Source of the DNA: Nemertoderma westbladi
Lineage: Eukaryota > Xenacoelomorpha > Nemertodermatida > Nemertodermatidae
NCBI GenBank assembly: GCA_032718475.1
Contig: JAUCBJ010006670.1
Coordinates: 20,257-84,256 of the forward strand
Length of the DNA: 64,000 nucleotides
Direction: 5' to 3'
This document shows, in pieces, positions 55,201 to 57,957 of the stretch; positions within the stretch are counted from its first letter, which is position 1, and the number at the start of each line of letters is the position of its first letter. Below the pieces are notes generated by a model. The model worked only from the letters and a program-made list of their open reading frames with translations. It was not told where the DNA came from and did no database searches. Position numbers and translations under genes: made by a program.

Positions 55201-57957
55201 CACCTGTTCTATTGTGTTTAGTTTATTGTTTTGGTTAAAATAACGTGCCACTGTAACCTGCTTCTTTCCCTAAATTGAGAATTTAACATTGAGGCGGGAT
55301 ATTAATTCGCCGAGATGGCAAGCCCCCCCCCCCCCCCCCTGTCTCGAATTTCGCTGTGGAATATATAGTAATAGTAAGTGTAGGCAGAGGAACTGTTAAC
55401 AGAGGTTCTGTATTTTAAACTACTACTAGGATCGGCATGCTGCATTGCAGCTGCATTTTTAAGAATGCTGTGCCGGCTATTTTAAACTACTAAATATATA
55501 AGCAGAAACTATTTATAGATTTCTGAAAATAAGTAACAAACCTCGTACGTGACACCGCATTCGTAATTTAGGAAACGAATTTCGCTAGGAAATGGTTGAA
55601 ATAGGGGTGCTTCTAAGCCAATATGGGAATATTTTTGATAAGATTGGTCTGACATGTCCAGCAGTTCTACAACATGGGGGAGTCTCATACTGTGAGTTTC
55701 ATTTAAGTTGTCCTCAGTTGTCATCAACATTAGTTGCATGTAATGCGAAGGTTTCCACTGTAAATGAAATAATAGTGGTATAATAGGGCGGTCATAAGGG
55801 GAGGGGGGTGTGGATCCCGTAGATATCAGGAAAATTTACGCGACTTTATTAACACACCCAACGTCTAGAGCGACCCGATTTTTAAAATATGTGGTAACGA
55901 AAATTTGTTACATCAAAGCCTAAATTGGGGGGTTGTGCGTGGATGGTAGCGGGGTCCCTGATTTACAACGACACGATGGTGTATTCTAACGTTAAGGAAT
56001 AAATAATAGTAATATGAAATTTGTAAAGCGGACTTTCTATAGTAACCTAAAGTTATAAAAGTTCAAATGCGCTGCAGCTGGGTTCAGGGAAATGCCTTGT
56101 TGAAAAAATGTGTTTTTATTTCCTTTTTGTAGGCTGCAAGTGAGTTATCGATGCTAAGACTGTGTGGTAAACTATTAAACGTGGGTGCAGCATAAGAAAA
56201 CGCGCGATCACCGAACGACTTGTAGAAGGTTAATGGTGTGATGGTAACCAGTGAAGTTCCCGTCATAGCGGAGTTACGTGACCTTTCGCTGATTTCCTGA
56301 ACACGAGACGGGCGCAGCTCTGTTTAATATCAATTGCAATCGTCGAATGAAATTATCCGACATTCCATAAAGTAACGAATTACAGTCTCCGTATAATTTC
56401 GACAGTATTTCCTGATCCTAGAGATTTTGCAATTAGTAGTTCCGTGATTTGACAACTATTAACACATGTTTCCCCATATTTATTTTATTATTGAAGAAGC
56501 AACCCAGCGTCTTCAAGTTGTCCACTGGACAAACAAAACAACCTTGTCTTGTCACTATTTAGCATCAAGTTTGTATAAGTTTGTTTGTATCCAGTTTTCC
56601 AAGCAATTAAGCTTTGTTATAAACTTTGAAGTAATAGTGCTTAATTCGTAATCATCAAATATGAAGTAGAGCTGGTATCGTGTTCATAAATATGTAAGTT
56701 CAAACTAAGATAAATGCAGAGTTCCGCTAAAGGGATAGTGTAGACAAGGTATAGTGTGCCTGTGTGTGAGAGGGATAGTGTAGAGACAAGGTAGATCAAC
56801 GTGCCCAACAATGATCCCTGGTGCAATACTGTGTCAAGACGCACCAACCACGAACGCACGCCGTTTATTACAACCCAATAAGCTCTATCGGATAAATATC
56901 TCTTAAACCAGTCCAGTACGAGTCCGCGGATGCCGATGTCCTTTAAGCACAGTAACATTCAATCGACTGATCAAGTAGCACAAACGCGACCATTTTCTTA
57001 TTGTCTAGAGCTGTGGAGTATGTCATTATTAATTCGTGTAAGGGCAGCCTCTGTGGAGTGAAATTTTCGATATCACGACATATACTTTGACAATCGCGAT
57101 TTCCGTCCATATGTTCAACTAACAGATTTCTCACATAGATTAGATGCAAACTCTGAATTTGACGCAGACCGGAAATTAGTTTTTACTTCTCGATCTAGTG
57201 TAGGTCTCTTGAGTAGCGGCTTTACAGAAGTTGTTTTCCATTGCCTGGGAAATCACCTTCGCTTAACGACTGATTCGCCATCTTAGTTAGTGTTGGTGCT
57301 AGTTTAGTAGTTAGTTTAGTAGTTAGTAACTAATAACTATTGAAGTAAGATAAGTAGGCAAACGGTAAACAAAGAATCTAACACTTAGCATACAACTGCT
57401 ATCATCTACACTAAGAATAATGAGGAAAAAACATACTCAAGAAACGTTCCAGAAGTTTATTGTTTACAAAATATTGATTTACTCTGCATAATTAAGCAGG
57501 GCTAAAATGGTTATAAAGTATTTACCAAAATGCACTAAAAAATAATAATATTAAATTTACATTTGAGACAGTTAGAGCAGGAAGTGTAATTAGTACAAAC
57601 TACAAAAATAAAGAGTCACAATAATTAAAATTTAGTGAATATTTAAAAAAATATGTACAACAATACTGTATTATAGTCTACTACAACATTGGTAGGCCAA
57701 CAGTACATATACCGGTATTTATTACGTCGGTACCGGTACCGGTATGGTATACCGTACTCCCTACTTCAATAATAACTAACCTTGTCTGGCTGCGCTGGGG
57801 TGTCTGTTAGCCTTGGATTTTTTGGAGCGCTAACTTTAGTATCATACATCTTCACTTTTCCGGAAATCCCTCCAGCGGATCCCCTTGGGTGCTTTTTAGG
57901 GTAGAGGTGTGATAATGACATCGCACCAGCTCTCAGTTTACCGCCTTCGGTTGGCAT
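167..57957 (-). CDS. HYDIN: HYDIN (hydrocephalus-inducing protein homolog), 15 N-terminal exons, gene continues past left edge
   Basis: HYDIN is a giant axonemal protein of the C2b projection of the ciliary central pair and is needed for normal ciliary bending. Fifteen minus-strand exons here translate to a chain of ASH/MSP-like beta-sandwich domains. The chain is collinear with the first roughly 1,000 residues of vertebrate HYDIN, with diagnostic blocks such as [43 protein letters not shown] and [12 protein letters not shown]. Exon order, phases (0,0,0,0,0,0,1,0,1,1,2,2,2,1) and splice sites agree throughout. Vertebrate HYDIN is about 5,100 residues, so only the N-terminal fifth is in the window. 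Introns 3 and 12 are 19.7 and 18.6 kb and each carries an antisense gene. One conserved block (about 39 residues) between exons 11 and 12 was not found. The assignment rests on remembered family sequence, not on a search. Confidence 0.93.
1385..1660. repeat. TGCATA/TATGCATG-rich alternating purine-pyrimidine tract
   Basis: Words such as TATGCGTGCATTACATGCAT repeat about every 35-45 bp. Alternating RY sequence of this kind can adopt Z-DNA or cruciform forms. It lies in HYDIN intron 14. Confidence 0.75.
1661..2174. other. HYDIN intron 14, no other feature
   Basis: AT-rich sequence between the TGCATA tract and exon 14; nothing else seen. Confidence 0.6.
2175..2428 (-). CDS. HYDIN: HYDIN exon 14 (3' end uncertain)
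   Basis: The acceptor is tgttatcttag|GGACCG, phase 2 in. It encodes [37 protein letters not shown], matching vertebrate GTGSTIVSDKPFAPELNLG and LTNKGRRIQQLFW. The frame then runs on without homology. I chose the donor TTCAG|GTCTGT (phase 1 out) because it fits the phase of the next exon. GTGAGG at 2,203 and GTATAC at 2,151 are alternatives in other phases. Confidence 0.85.
2455..2690. repeat. Degenerate ACAAGTA-rich tract in HYDIN intron 13
   Basis: Short words AACAAGTAA and CACAACAAGT recur irregularly. It is low complexity. The rest of the intron (2,690-3,119) shows nothing further. Confidence 0.5.
3120..3362 (-). CDS. HYDIN: HYDIN exon 13
   Basis: The exon is 243 nt, acceptor tttttgtttcag|CGGCGA and donor CATTCCA|GTGAGT, phase 2 to 2. 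It encodes [29 protein letters not shown] and [16 protein letters not shown], matching vertebrate GEGPVIYVHPNQVDFGNIYV, NQSFIPAFF and ALTANLND. Confidence 0.94.
3875..3990 (+). repeat. tRNA-derived SINE fragment
   Basis: It contains GGTTACCAGTTCGACC (B-box-like) followed by CGAAGCTGTGCCCAACCGAA, which matches the sequence after the B box of the copy at 54.4 kb. It is truncated and diverged. Confidence 0.55.
4036..5248 (+). mobile_element. Non-autonomous DNA transposon copy 1, ends made of tandem TIRs, 8-bp TSD
   Basis: The element runs from GGTGTTCGGACACTTCC to GAGTCCTAGATCC and is flanked by the direct duplication GGCTAAAT (4,028-4,035 and 5,249-5,256). Both termini are clusters of the unit GGACACTTCCCCCCC in inverted orientation. 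The inside holds a G-rich cluster at about 4,797-4,970 (units GGGGGCGGCAGCCCCCAAG). It has no coding capacity. A second copy in the opposite orientation lies at 51,513-52,620. An 8-bp TSD with GG-termini is compatible with hAT-, Merlin- or P-like superfamilies; I cannot decide. Confidence 0.85.
5540..5605 (-). repeat. tRNA-derived SINE fragment (B-box region)
   Basis: The minus strand reads TGTCACCGGTTCGATCCCAC, a Pol III B-box in tRNA context. The A box is not clear. Confidence 0.5.
6510..6565 (-). repeat. Dispersed repeat family, partial copy
   Basis: The reverse complement of this stretch (AATCAGCTGTAA with TTTTATTTTTG beside it) matches the start of the copies near 23,280 and 55,165. Confidence 0.45.
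7380..7399. repeat. Poly-G run (20 bp); similar G/C runs elsewhere
   Basis: Other homopolymer G/C runs of 10-20 bp lie at about 21,459-21,479, 33,014-33,034, 39,060-39,075, 39,099-39,111, 48,205-48,222, 53,909-53,925, 55,325-55,339, 63,039-63,052 and 63,829-63,840. Lengths may be assembly-limited. Confidence 0.9.
7656..7848. repeat. (GGCAC)n pentanucleotide microsatellite, about 38 perfect units
   Basis: An uninterrupted GGCAC run of about 190 bp, fully G+C-rich against an AT-rich background. All frames are open because the stop-free 5-mer cycles; it is not a gene. Confidence 0.97.
9181..9360. mobile_element. 180-bp MITE with terminal inverted repeats and 9-bp TSD
   Basis: The ends are GGGTGAGTACAAAACAAAG and its inverted complement. 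They are flanked by the direct duplication CTTAAAAAT (9,172-9,180 and 9,361-9,369). A 9-bp TSD suggests a Mutator-type origin. The interior contains the TTGTTTTGGTT ... CTGTAACCTGCTCC module that recurs elsewhere in the window. Confidence 0.8.
9671..9829 (+). CDS. MOLO1/TPM-domain membrane protein, exon encoding start of extracellular domain
   Basis: An open frame ends at CTAACTGAG|GTTAGT in phase 0. It encodes [23 protein letters not shown] and [13 protein letters not shown]. The pattern NP.TD...CG ... CDP..ILS is the hallmark start of the MOLO1/TPM_phosphatase-like domain, described in the nematode levamisole-receptor modulator MOLO-1. I start the exon at the acceptor ttcacctgcaag|TTAATG. 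The frame stays open upstream to an ATG at 9,563 ([13 protein letters not shown]), which could be a weak signal peptide, so the 5' end is uncertain. A separate upstream signal-peptide exon was not found. The gene is antisense inside HYDIN intron 12. Confidence 0.72.
9893..10065. repeat. 16-bp tandem repeat TATCCTTTATGCTGCA
   Basis: About 10 copies of TATCCTTTATGCTGCA with TATACTGCA and AGCTTTTATACTGCA variants, starting 60 bp after the MOLO1-like exon donor. Confidence 0.85.
10576..10667. repeat. Hairpin, 43-bp arms
   Basis: The arms at 10,576-10,618 and 10,625-10,667 share TTGTTTACGTGG and GGCGTTAAGTAATGTCC with about four mismatches; the loop is 6 nt. It is probably a MITE remnant, and GAGGACATTACAGC just upstream repeats part of the arm. 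Confidence 0.7.
10668..12734. other. MOLO1-like intron, non-repetitive part
   Basis: AT-rich with one inverted repeat at 11.1 kb. No coding signal. Confidence 0.55.
11113..11250. repeat. Imperfect inverted repeat
   Basis: The left arm (ACATACTTG ... AAGTACTTTACAGTGT ... GTGGCTTT) and right arm (AAAGCCAC ... ACACTGTAAAGT ... CAAGTATGT) pair over about 50 bp around a loop of about 30 bp. It is likely a MITE. Confidence 0.6.
12735..15901. repeat. Minisatellite of 38-45 bp (about 75 copies) containing a 3' splice site, merging into a coding exon
   Basis: The unit reads TTACCCTTTACCNNTAGGC then TTCCATCTGCCCTTCACTAA. The last unit contains the functional acceptor of the MOLO1-like last exon at 15,888, and its first 14 exonic bases (GCTTCCATCTGCCC) are part of the repeat. 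Most units keep a pyrimidine tract ending in TAG|GC. Unit length varies with CCTAG, CCCATAG, CCACTAG and CCCCAG variants. Local blocks of several units are themselves duplicated (for example near 14,400-14,640 and 14,640-14,880). Confidence 0.92.
15888..16727 (+). CDS. MOLO1/TPM-domain membrane protein, last exon (domain end, TM helix, cytoplasmic tail)
   Basis: The acceptor acccctag|GCTTCC (phase 0) joins the preceding exon as ...[15 protein letters not shown]. The exon encodes 279 residues to TAG at 16,725. Residues 1-115 complete a cysteine-rich TPM/MOLO1 domain ([36 protein letters not shown]). A single TM helix follows ([20 protein letters not shown]), then CCYQR, a likely juxtamembrane palmitoylation site. 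A cytoplasmic tail of about 115 residues ends in [10 protein letters not shown], a PPxY WW-domain ligand. The topology is type I single-pass. In MOLO-1 the domain acts as an auxiliary subunit of an acetylcholine-gated channel; whether this protein does so is unknown. The 3' splice site is the last unit of a 3.1-kb array of near-copies. Confidence 0.78.
   Translation, partial: ASICPCTQCTSKDCTNCEGGHGVKLVIAIVDNLDSRFYDQNEFNRTPAQAYLPALKKLQRCNEIATIFVDMAVRWDFTGFAGERFPLLTEEINHYIGTKVATKSNIYQVLNQTLEAISPEVVRLSRKTQRAVLDTLVIAGIVLGTIVLAVVLVCLIYCCYQRLTYKAWLDADPERDTTNTVTQPPTDSLQSSTVKSTLLNHSHSYPPSFLYENREDSNFFHMETVPMRVTMETGPGGVPDKSSGCPSVEPTAPSMESYIGEREDPPPAYPGPPYCIHVA
16719..16731. promoter_or_regulatory. RFX-type X-box (palindromic), overlapping a stop codon
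   Basis: GTTGCCTAGCAAC is a palindromic match to the RFX consensus (GTTRCC-N-AGCAAC). The TAG stop of the MOLO1-like gene sits in its centre. A second copy lies 21 bp downstream. RFX factors control ciliary genes, and this site lies inside HYDIN intron 12. Function is inferred from motif only. Confidence 0.5.
16753..16765. promoter_or_regulatory. Second RFX-type X-box in the 3' UTR
   Basis: ATTGCCTAGCAAC differs by one base from the palindromic site at 16,719. The flanks also match (AACGC on the right of both), so the two sites may be a short duplication. Confidence 0.45.
16843..16848 (+). promoter_or_regulatory. Polyadenylation signal of the MOLO1-like gene
   Basis: A canonical AATAAA lies 116 bp after the stop codon and is followed by a GT-rich stretch (GGAATGTTTGTTTCC), as expected for a cleavage site. 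Confidence 0.65.
17423..18427. repeat. 66-bp satellite array, about 15 copies
   Basis: The unit is CGACCTAGTAGTAGTTGGAG, AATCGGGAAGCCTGGAAGG, ATCTCATTTCCACTGTCCGA, GNTCGCT. Variation is limited to a few positions (GAGCTC/GAGTTC/GATCTC; CGACC/CAACC). Confidence 0.92.
18631..19164. repeat. 48-bp satellite array, 11 copies
   Basis: The unit is TGTGTATGACAGAGTTAGAA, CTACCTCCCACCTCGTATA, TATTCCCAA. Copies are nearly identical (one CCCCG and one TCGAA variant), so the array is young. The 3n period leaves four frames open; no codon signal or start context supports a protein. Confidence 0.92.
19336..20125. repeat. G-rich minisatellite, 15-18-bp unit GTAACAGGGGTGGGGT
   Basis: About 45 degenerate copies of TGTAATAGGGGTGGGG/TGTAACAGGGGTGGGG are present, strongly G-biased on the plus strand, preceded by two poly-G runs (19,337-19,362). 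Four G-tracts per roughly 35 nt gives G-quadruplex potential on the HYDIN coding strand's complement. Confidence 0.88.
20126..21999. other. HYDIN intron 12, right part
   Basis: Contains a (GT)n tract at 20,219-20,235, a poly-G run at 21,460 and one tRNA-like sequence. No coding signal on either strand. Confidence 0.55.
21745..21822 (-). repeat. tRNA-like sequence (SINE head or pseudo-tRNA)
   Basis: The minus strand carries TAGTCGAGTGGTAACGG (A-box-like) and ACGGTTCGATCCCAAC (B box) at tRNA spacing. The stems do not close well, so it is not called as a tRNA gene. Confidence 0.5.
22000..22203 (-). CDS. HYDIN: HYDIN exon 12
   Basis: The exon is 204 nt, acceptor taatgttttag|GTATGA and donor CTGCAC|GTAAGT, phase 2 to 2. 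It encodes [24 protein letters not shown] and [16 protein letters not shown], matching vertebrate YEVQPQV, SGVISPSSTIHIPLVL and IFGSQDPPLVCHL. The incoming phase fits both exon 11 directly and a lost or unrecognised exon of 3n length between them. An 18.6-kb intron follows. Confidence 0.9.
23277..23392 (+). repeat. Dispersed repeat family copy
   Basis: This shares an approximately 110-bp sequence with 55,162-55,262: ATAACAGCTGATTACTCTCA, then AATAAAACTGTA, TTGTTTTGGTTA and CTGTAACCTGCT in the same order. No TIR or TSD was resolved. Confidence 0.6.
23431..23872. repeat. 54-bp satellite array, 8 copies
   Basis: The unit is CACACACTTAGCTAGTTAAG, TACACTGTACCTTGTATT, TAGTACTATAACAATA. Inner copies are identical; the left copy is diverged. 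Confidence 0.92.
24109..24159. repeat. Hairpin, 19-bp perfect arms
   Basis: AGAACATAGTATTTATTCT at 24,109-24,127 pairs exactly with 24,141-24,159. The loop is 13 nt, AT-rich. Confidence 0.7.
24611..24800 (-). CDS. HYDIN: HYDIN exon 11
   Basis: The exon is 190 nt, acceptor tatatacacag|GACCCG and donor ACCGCTAG|GTAGCG, phase 1 in and 2 out. It encodes [35 protein letters not shown] and LPITAR, equivalent to vertebrate PKEFTISPDCGTIRP, CSNTVQKYELALVVDVEGIG and LLITAR. In human the next block starts CVVPALHL, which is not found downstream here. Confidence 0.93.
25048..25248 (-). CDS. HYDIN: HYDIN exon 10
   Basis: The exon is 201 nt, acceptor cccctatag|GAACGG and donor CTGACTG|GTTAGT, phase 1 to 1. 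It encodes [29 protein letters not shown] and LRVPGDG, matching vertebrate VIGPTFHFNV..LHFGDVSFGFP and LRIPGDG. The C-terminal part ([13 protein letters not shown]) replaces a longer lysine-rich segment of the human protein. Confidence 0.93.
25249..26535. other. HYDIN intron 9, part
   Basis: AT-rich, one tRNA-like sequence. Nothing else seen. Confidence 0.55.
26060..26130 (+). repeat. tRNA-like sequence (SINE head or pseudo-tRNA)
   Basis: TGGCCTAGTGGTAAACTTG (A box) and GCGAGTTCGAGCCCC (B box) occur at the right spacing. The acceptor stem is not paired. Confidence 0.5.
26536..27125. repeat. Degenerate ATAACGCTAT repeat region
   Basis: Irregular repeats of ATAACGCTATCATACTACA-like words of 14-30 bp run up to the exon 9 donor at 27,127. 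Confidence 0.7.
27128..27230 (-). CDS. HYDIN: HYDIN exon 9
   Basis: The exon is 103 nt, acceptor ttcctttcag|GCTATA and donor ATTACAG|GTATG, phase 0 in and 1 out. It encodes [20 protein letters not shown] then [14 protein letters not shown], equivalent to vertebrate AIQISFSS..LGNFEEEF and the PVKLTIRG strand. It is too short and lacks an ATG, so it is seen only by reading the splice sites. Confidence 0.92.
27231..28320. other. HYDIN intron 8, non-array part
   Basis: Two related segments (27,500-27,560 and 27,820-28,020, sharing TTCATTAGCCTCGTTG and ACATATCGTCCAATAT-like words) indicate an old duplication. No coding signal. Confidence 0.5.
28321..29705. repeat. 36-bp minisatellite (about 38 copies) made from the 3' end and donor site of HYDIN exon 8
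   Basis: On the minus strand each unit is TATAATACAGCCGGACGG then ACACCAG|GTTGGTCAATC. It consists of 24 nt matching the end of exon 8 followed by 12 nt of intron start. The right-most unit is the real exon end. Variants include GTTAGT, GTTTGG and units with GACTGATGACACCAG. Because 36 is a multiple of three, the plus strand shows long spurious open frames. Confidence 0.93.
29679..29875 (-). CDS. HYDIN: HYDIN exon 8, flanked on both sides by minisatellites of its own splice-site sequence
   Basis: The exon is 197 nt, acceptor ctttatttctctag|GTCCCG and donor GGACACCAG|GTTAGT, phase 1 in and 0 out. It encodes [24 protein letters not shown] and [13 protein letters not shown], matching vertebrate LDIGKVF, NKGSIDALFNM.P and PKEGIIEPSG.Q. 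The last eight codons (IILPDGHQ) plus the donor are the repeat unit of the 36-bp array immediately downstream. The frame stays open for about 29 codons past the first donor, so use of the next donors would insert 12-residue units in frame. Confidence 0.94.
29880..31115. repeat. Minisatellite of about 35-45 bp made from sequence before the HYDIN exon 8 acceptor
   Basis: The unit on the plus strand is GGGGGAAATAAAGTTTGTAT then ATAACTGCACTAAGGGTTAG. A longer variant has GTGACTGCAGCCACAGCACTG. The sequence next to the exon 8 acceptor (GAAATAAAGTTTGTGAGTAC then CCACAGCACTAATG) is a unit of the same array. On the transcribed strand every unit gives a CTTTATTTCCCC pyrimidine tract. Confidence 0.88.
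31280..31436 (-). CDS. HYDIN: HYDIN exon 7
   Basis: The exon is 157 nt, acceptor ttattaccag|ATAATC and donor GAACTG|GTTAGT, phase 0 in and 1 out. It encodes [20 protein letters not shown] then [15 protein letters not shown], equivalent to vertebrate PLEGDVWPNSSAEI.V.F.P and YCDILGREIRLPLRI. The interval down to exon 8 is filled by a minisatellite made from acceptor-side sequence. Confidence 0.94.
32541..32735 (-). CDS. HYDIN: HYDIN exon 6
   Basis: The acceptor is ctaacgaaattgcag|ATCGAA and the donor is AACTTCCAA|GTAGGT. The exon has 65 codons, phase 0 to 0. It encodes a charged, probably helical linker ([17 protein letters not shown]) followed by [19 protein letters not shown] and MLFNDD, matching the LSRTFENQRR.VQGDSKLFF region of vertebrate HYDIN. 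Confidence 0.93.
32818..32867. repeat. Hairpin, 20-bp arms, in HYDIN intron 5
   Basis: ATCATGACCGACTATAGATA pairs with 32,848-32,867 with one mismatch. Confidence 0.6.
33322..33699 (-). CDS. HYDIN: HYDIN exon 5
   Basis: The acceptor is ttcatttacag|TTTCCG and the donor is AGCGAG|GTAATA. The exon has 126 codons, phase 0 to 0. It contains [27 protein letters not shown] and LSNQRSLTV, matching the vertebrate blocks HYDTGEDVFVSLYGAA, NIRLDKNSL and LANQRTITI. It covers most of one beta-sandwich and the start of the next. Confidence 0.95.
34613..34795 (-). CDS. HYDIN: HYDIN exon 4
   Basis: The acceptor ends in tttag|GTTGCTCC and the donor is GGTGAAG|GTAATT. The exon has 61 codons, phase 0 to 0. 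It contains [26 protein letters not shown] and [19 protein letters not shown], collinear with vertebrate HYDIN (FTPEENKDY.H.L.C.TEREKF; DFPDKLNFS.CPVK). Confidence 0.94.
35150..37345. repeat. 24-bp satellite array, about 91 copies
   Basis: The unit is GTTAGACTCACATATCGG followed by TTCAAT, with TTTAAT, GATAGA, ATCAAT and TATATA variants. One short insertion of CGGTTCAAT is at 35,407. A block around 35,870-36,140 recurs at 36,820-37,075 (private CAACG variant at 36,117 and 37,053, offset 936 bp = 39 units), so there is higher-order duplication. It begins about 350 bp upstream of HYDIN exon 4. Confidence 0.93.
37346..40497. other. Region upstream of RECQL5, within HYDIN intron 3
   Basis: Contains the diverged repeat block, two poly-C runs near 39.1 kb and CCGGTACCGGTAC clusters near 40,070. 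The RECQL5 promoter should be in the right part; no TATA box can be singled out. Confidence 0.5.
37690..38120 (-). repeat. Diverged tandem block of the CTGTAACCTGCT/TTGTTTTGGTT module
   Basis: Five or six repeats of about 75 bp in this stretch carry AGGAGCAGGTTACAGAGGC followed by CTAACCAAAACAATAAAC, in the orientation opposite to the dispersed copies. Each is imperfect. Confidence 0.5.
40498..40506 (+). promoter_or_regulatory. Minimal upstream ORF overlapping the RECQL5 start (ATG CTG TAA TG)
   Basis: An out-of-frame ATG 8 bp before the main ATG encodes one further codon and stops at TAA, whose last A is the first base of the main ATG. If it lies in the mRNA it should reduce initiation or force re-initiation. 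Seen in sequence; the effect is inferred. Confidence 0.4.
40506..43910 (+). CDS. RECQL5: RECQL5-like RecQ DNA helicase, single coding exon
   Basis: This is a 3'-5' DNA helicase that restrains recombination and transcription-associated genome instability by binding RAD51 and RNA polymerase II. From ATG 40,506 (1,134 residues) the domains are as follows. The helicase core has Walker A TGGGKS (about residues 88-93), DEAH (191-194), WGHDFRPDY, and motif [12 protein letters not shown] (about 382-391). The RecQ zinc site has Cys near 444, 460, 464 and 467. A KIX-like Pol II-interacting region ([13 protein letters not shown] ... [13 protein letters not shown]) follows. A basic patch KKRKR and a PIP-like TIDTYF come next, then a run of degenerate repeats of about 10 residues (QLGTKDTR-like, 43,290-43,670) and a C-terminal SRI domain ([18 protein letters not shown]). 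Human RECQL5 is 991 residues with the same order. It has no introns and lies antisense in HYDIN intron 3. GTG at 40,491 extends the frame but ATG 40,506 is preferred; ttttacactag|CTGCC at 40,470 could be the acceptor of a 5' UTR intron. Confidence 0.93.
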   Translation: MSSSVQIPEPTIGVPQTIENDDDQDDFVMEKKKRKLIVPMKSELPLKQQIHLGLRINFGFAKFKSPLQQEAILAIVKREQDIYISMPTGGGKSLCYQLPAVLSNKVTLIVSPLIALIQDQLEHLQKWNISAASLNSKTLTSDKKRILSDIRSRNPTIRLLFVTPERCATVAFREVLQDMTALNNVAYFVIDEAHCVSQWGHDFRPDYLKLGELRRDTLADVPLVALTATATVEVQLDIQRRLNFRKPIGEFLANSFRSNIIYDVSYTDLLKDPCWELKKLLCRSLSNLEGVSDGWVGSGIVYCRTRDGCEEIAGRLQNYGVPSRAYHAGLTDTQREETQSSWMEGDIPVIVATVSFGMGVDKPDVRVVAHWTLPSSMAAYYQESGRAGRDGETAHCRLFYSKRERDFTSFLVRKELKDKKSSVNTKLQWAGLESLIGYAESPTCRHSSISSYFGHSKPDCTRSCDVCINPTVVKKALASFSTTQARLGTTRIVHETKEVDGSLYGGGRLGAKLENQEYNEDNDSDDNKGGEDGYNLTKAIQIEFNKRRRNNVQSKSNERQVEVVSKDSLLKDPYNKRIATLNVQTREFCLKSLLNALDANWMTCKGEDSLSVEKITDIAVLLEFQIFLNSKISTVYKSRVHKKISEIKSASMELQFHSAFIASGDHGLLSKESQDIPAESFQTAKSYLNSLTNPGKNTNNNGTHSINKKETNISSNAIQNETMKAHCTLTPNAKLYREAFPCTNNTGCCNTDSGFIKATKIVLPTTTITSTTQCNLVSLSNTTRINSHYMSSKPLLQVLPNIATPCHSKTTIENCEQPQESLQMVPNRAVPYQPTHNMKQTTAIKHCQSPKKRKRLGKDTRTIDTYFPVINKNKAVPGIKRRYSEETTKYLDGENHCQGESVDCSNNERNQSKYTNPDIIKNTKVDNVLGTNDPHKLATKDTMQLGTRDSWQLGNNEPWQLGTNEPWPSRINDPRQLATKDTGRLFGTNNLQQLATKDTTHIGTNDIGHMGTNDPKQRATMDTKQMGSKDTRQLGTKDTRQLETNDMRQLGSKYEGLESRRTLKRAVADAIVETLTPHYKIGRFKSKESFKHCAKKLTNETVVLLDGVTNPADVELIITNHVALALGSLPLSIG
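44442..44531. repeat. Tandem duplication, 43-44-bp unit x2
   Basis: GTCGGGAGGTCGCAGAGTCA followed by TAATGAATTAGTATTATATG occurs twice without mismatch. Confidence 0.85.
45727..45754. repeat. (TA)n microsatellite
   Basis: About 12 TA units. A shorter (TG)n(TA)n tract lies at 44,630-44,655. Confidence 0.85.
46994..47052. repeat. Perfect hairpin 1 (29-bp arms, 1-nt loop)
   Basis: The arms at 46,994-47,022 and 47,024-47,052 are exact reverse complements (AAATCTAAAGGGTTACAAAT in the left arm) around a single A. Confidence 0.85.
47053..47126. repeat. Near-perfect hairpin 2 (35-bp arms, 4-nt loop), abutting hairpin 1
   Basis: The arms at 47,053-47,087 and 47,092-47,126 pair with one mismatch (GTGAAGACAAGCTTTGTATG against its complement). 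The loop is GACG. It begins at the base after hairpin 1 ends. Confidence 0.85.
48110..48260. repeat. Probable interspersed repeat with GTGACNGTCACAAAGGTCGA and poly-C
   Basis: This contains CACAAAGGTCGAACCCCCCT, GTCACAAAATGTCACGCAAA and a poly-C run, then AGTGCGTGACATACTTTATG. The look is of a transposon tail, but no second copy lies in the window. Confidence 0.35.
49137..50080. repeat. Composite repeat: GACA/GTCT microsatellites within a larger 150-180-bp module
   Basis: The module GAAATCACCGACCAAGAAAA ... AATTTGATTTATTTCTCAA then TTTTGACAGACAGACAG recurs about five times. The first GTCT run (49,231-49,280) is inverted relative to the GACA runs, so the left end is a partial inverted copy. 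Confidence 0.75.
50081..51500. other. HYDIN intron 3 segment
   Basis: AT-rich with one perfect hairpin at 51.0 kb; no gene. Confidence 0.55.
51004..51053. repeat. Hairpin, 19-bp perfect arms
   Basis: CAGGGCCTTCATAAAATAA at 51,004-51,022 is the exact reverse complement of 51,035-51,053. The loop is 12 nt. Confidence 0.7.
51513..52620 (-). mobile_element. Non-autonomous DNA transposon copy 2 (inverted relative to copy 1), 8-bp TSD
   Basis: The element starts GGATCTAGGACACTTCC and ends GTGTCCGAACACC. It is flanked by the direct duplication AGTACTAC (51,505-51,512 and 52,621-52,628). It is the reverse-complement relative of the copy at 4.0-5.2 kb across its whole length, with different numbers of the terminal GGACACTTCC units. 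It carries an extra segment near 52,210 (ACCCTGGAGAGGTATAA) absent from copy 1. It lies in HYDIN intron 3. Confidence 0.85.
52895..52985 (+). repeat. tRNA-like sequence with long variable arm (Leu/Ser type) or SINE head
   Basis: AGTGGCTGAGCTGGTTAGCG (A box) and GCTGGTTCAAGCCCCGG (B box) are 55 bp apart, which would need a long variable arm. Acceptor pairing is poor. It is probably a SINE head. Confidence 0.5.
52990..54338. other. HYDIN intron 3 segment
   Basis: No coding signal; one poly-C run near 53.91 kb. A short plus-strand open frame at 53,700-53,903 has no family resemblance. Confidence 0.5.
54339..54450 (+). repeat. tRNA-derived SINE
   Basis: CTAGCTCAATGGTTAGAGTG (A box) and CACCAGTTCGATCCCACCGG (B box) are followed by GCAAAAGCTGTGCCCAACGA, shared with the fragment at 3.9 kb. 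A common tail on a tRNA-like head defines a SINE family. Confidence 0.65.
54531..54638 (-). CDS. HYDIN: HYDIN exon 3
   Basis: The acceptor is ctgtcgtttttag|GTGCCG and the donor is GATAAG|GTTAGT. The exon has 36 codons, phase 0 to 0. It contains [13 protein letters not shown] followed by [13 protein letters not shown], the next block of the first ASH-type domain. It is followed by a 19.7-kb intron that hosts the RECQL5-like gene. Confidence 0.93.
55162..55262 (+). repeat. Dispersed repeat family copy
   Basis: This is collinear with the copy at 23.3 kb (ATAACAGATGATTACTCTCA ... TTGTTTTGGTTA ... CTGTAACCTGCT). Divergence is about 10-15% by eye. Confidence 0.6.
55542..55757 (-). CDS. HYDIN: HYDIN exon 2
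   Basis: The acceptor is tttcatttacag|TGGAAACC and the donor is TACGAG|GTTTGT. The exon has 72 codons, phase 0 to 0. It contains [13 protein letters not shown] and [14 protein letters not shown], which closely match the conserved N-terminal block of vertebrate HYDIN (MRLP..LQLLDMS, LFQPYPSEI.F.NY). Confidence 0.92.
56084..57149 (-). mobile_element. Decayed LINE (non-LTR retrotransposon) fragment
   Basis: Three minus-strand pieces in order match a LINE reverse transcriptase and its tail: [20 protein letters not shown] (near 57,000), [19 protein letters not shown] with [13 protein letters not shown] (about 56,940-56,780), and [19 protein letters not shown] (about 56,210). They lie in different frames with stops between, and the catalytic YADD region is not recognisable. 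The pieces resemble CR1/Jockey-type elements. It is inactive and lies in HYDIN intron 1. Confidence 0.75.
57150..57780. other. HYDIN intron 1, part
   Basis: AT-rich; ACCGGTACCGGTACCGG cluster near 57,730, similar to that at 40,070. Nothing else seen. Confidence 0.5.
57781..57957 (-). CDS. HYDIN: HYDIN exon 1, probable N-terminal coding exon
   Basis: An ATG at 57,957 opens 59 codons (beginning [11 protein letters not shown]) that end at CAGACAAG|GTTAGT in phase 0, matching the phase-0 acceptor of the next exon. The peptide is basic and low in hydrophobics, like the unstructured start of vertebrate HYDIN, but shows no clear residue match. The frame stays open for 18 codons upstream to a TAG beside a possible acceptor (tagcag|GCAACG), so an earlier non-coding or coding exon is possible. 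Assignment rests on position, strand and phase. Confidence 0.6.
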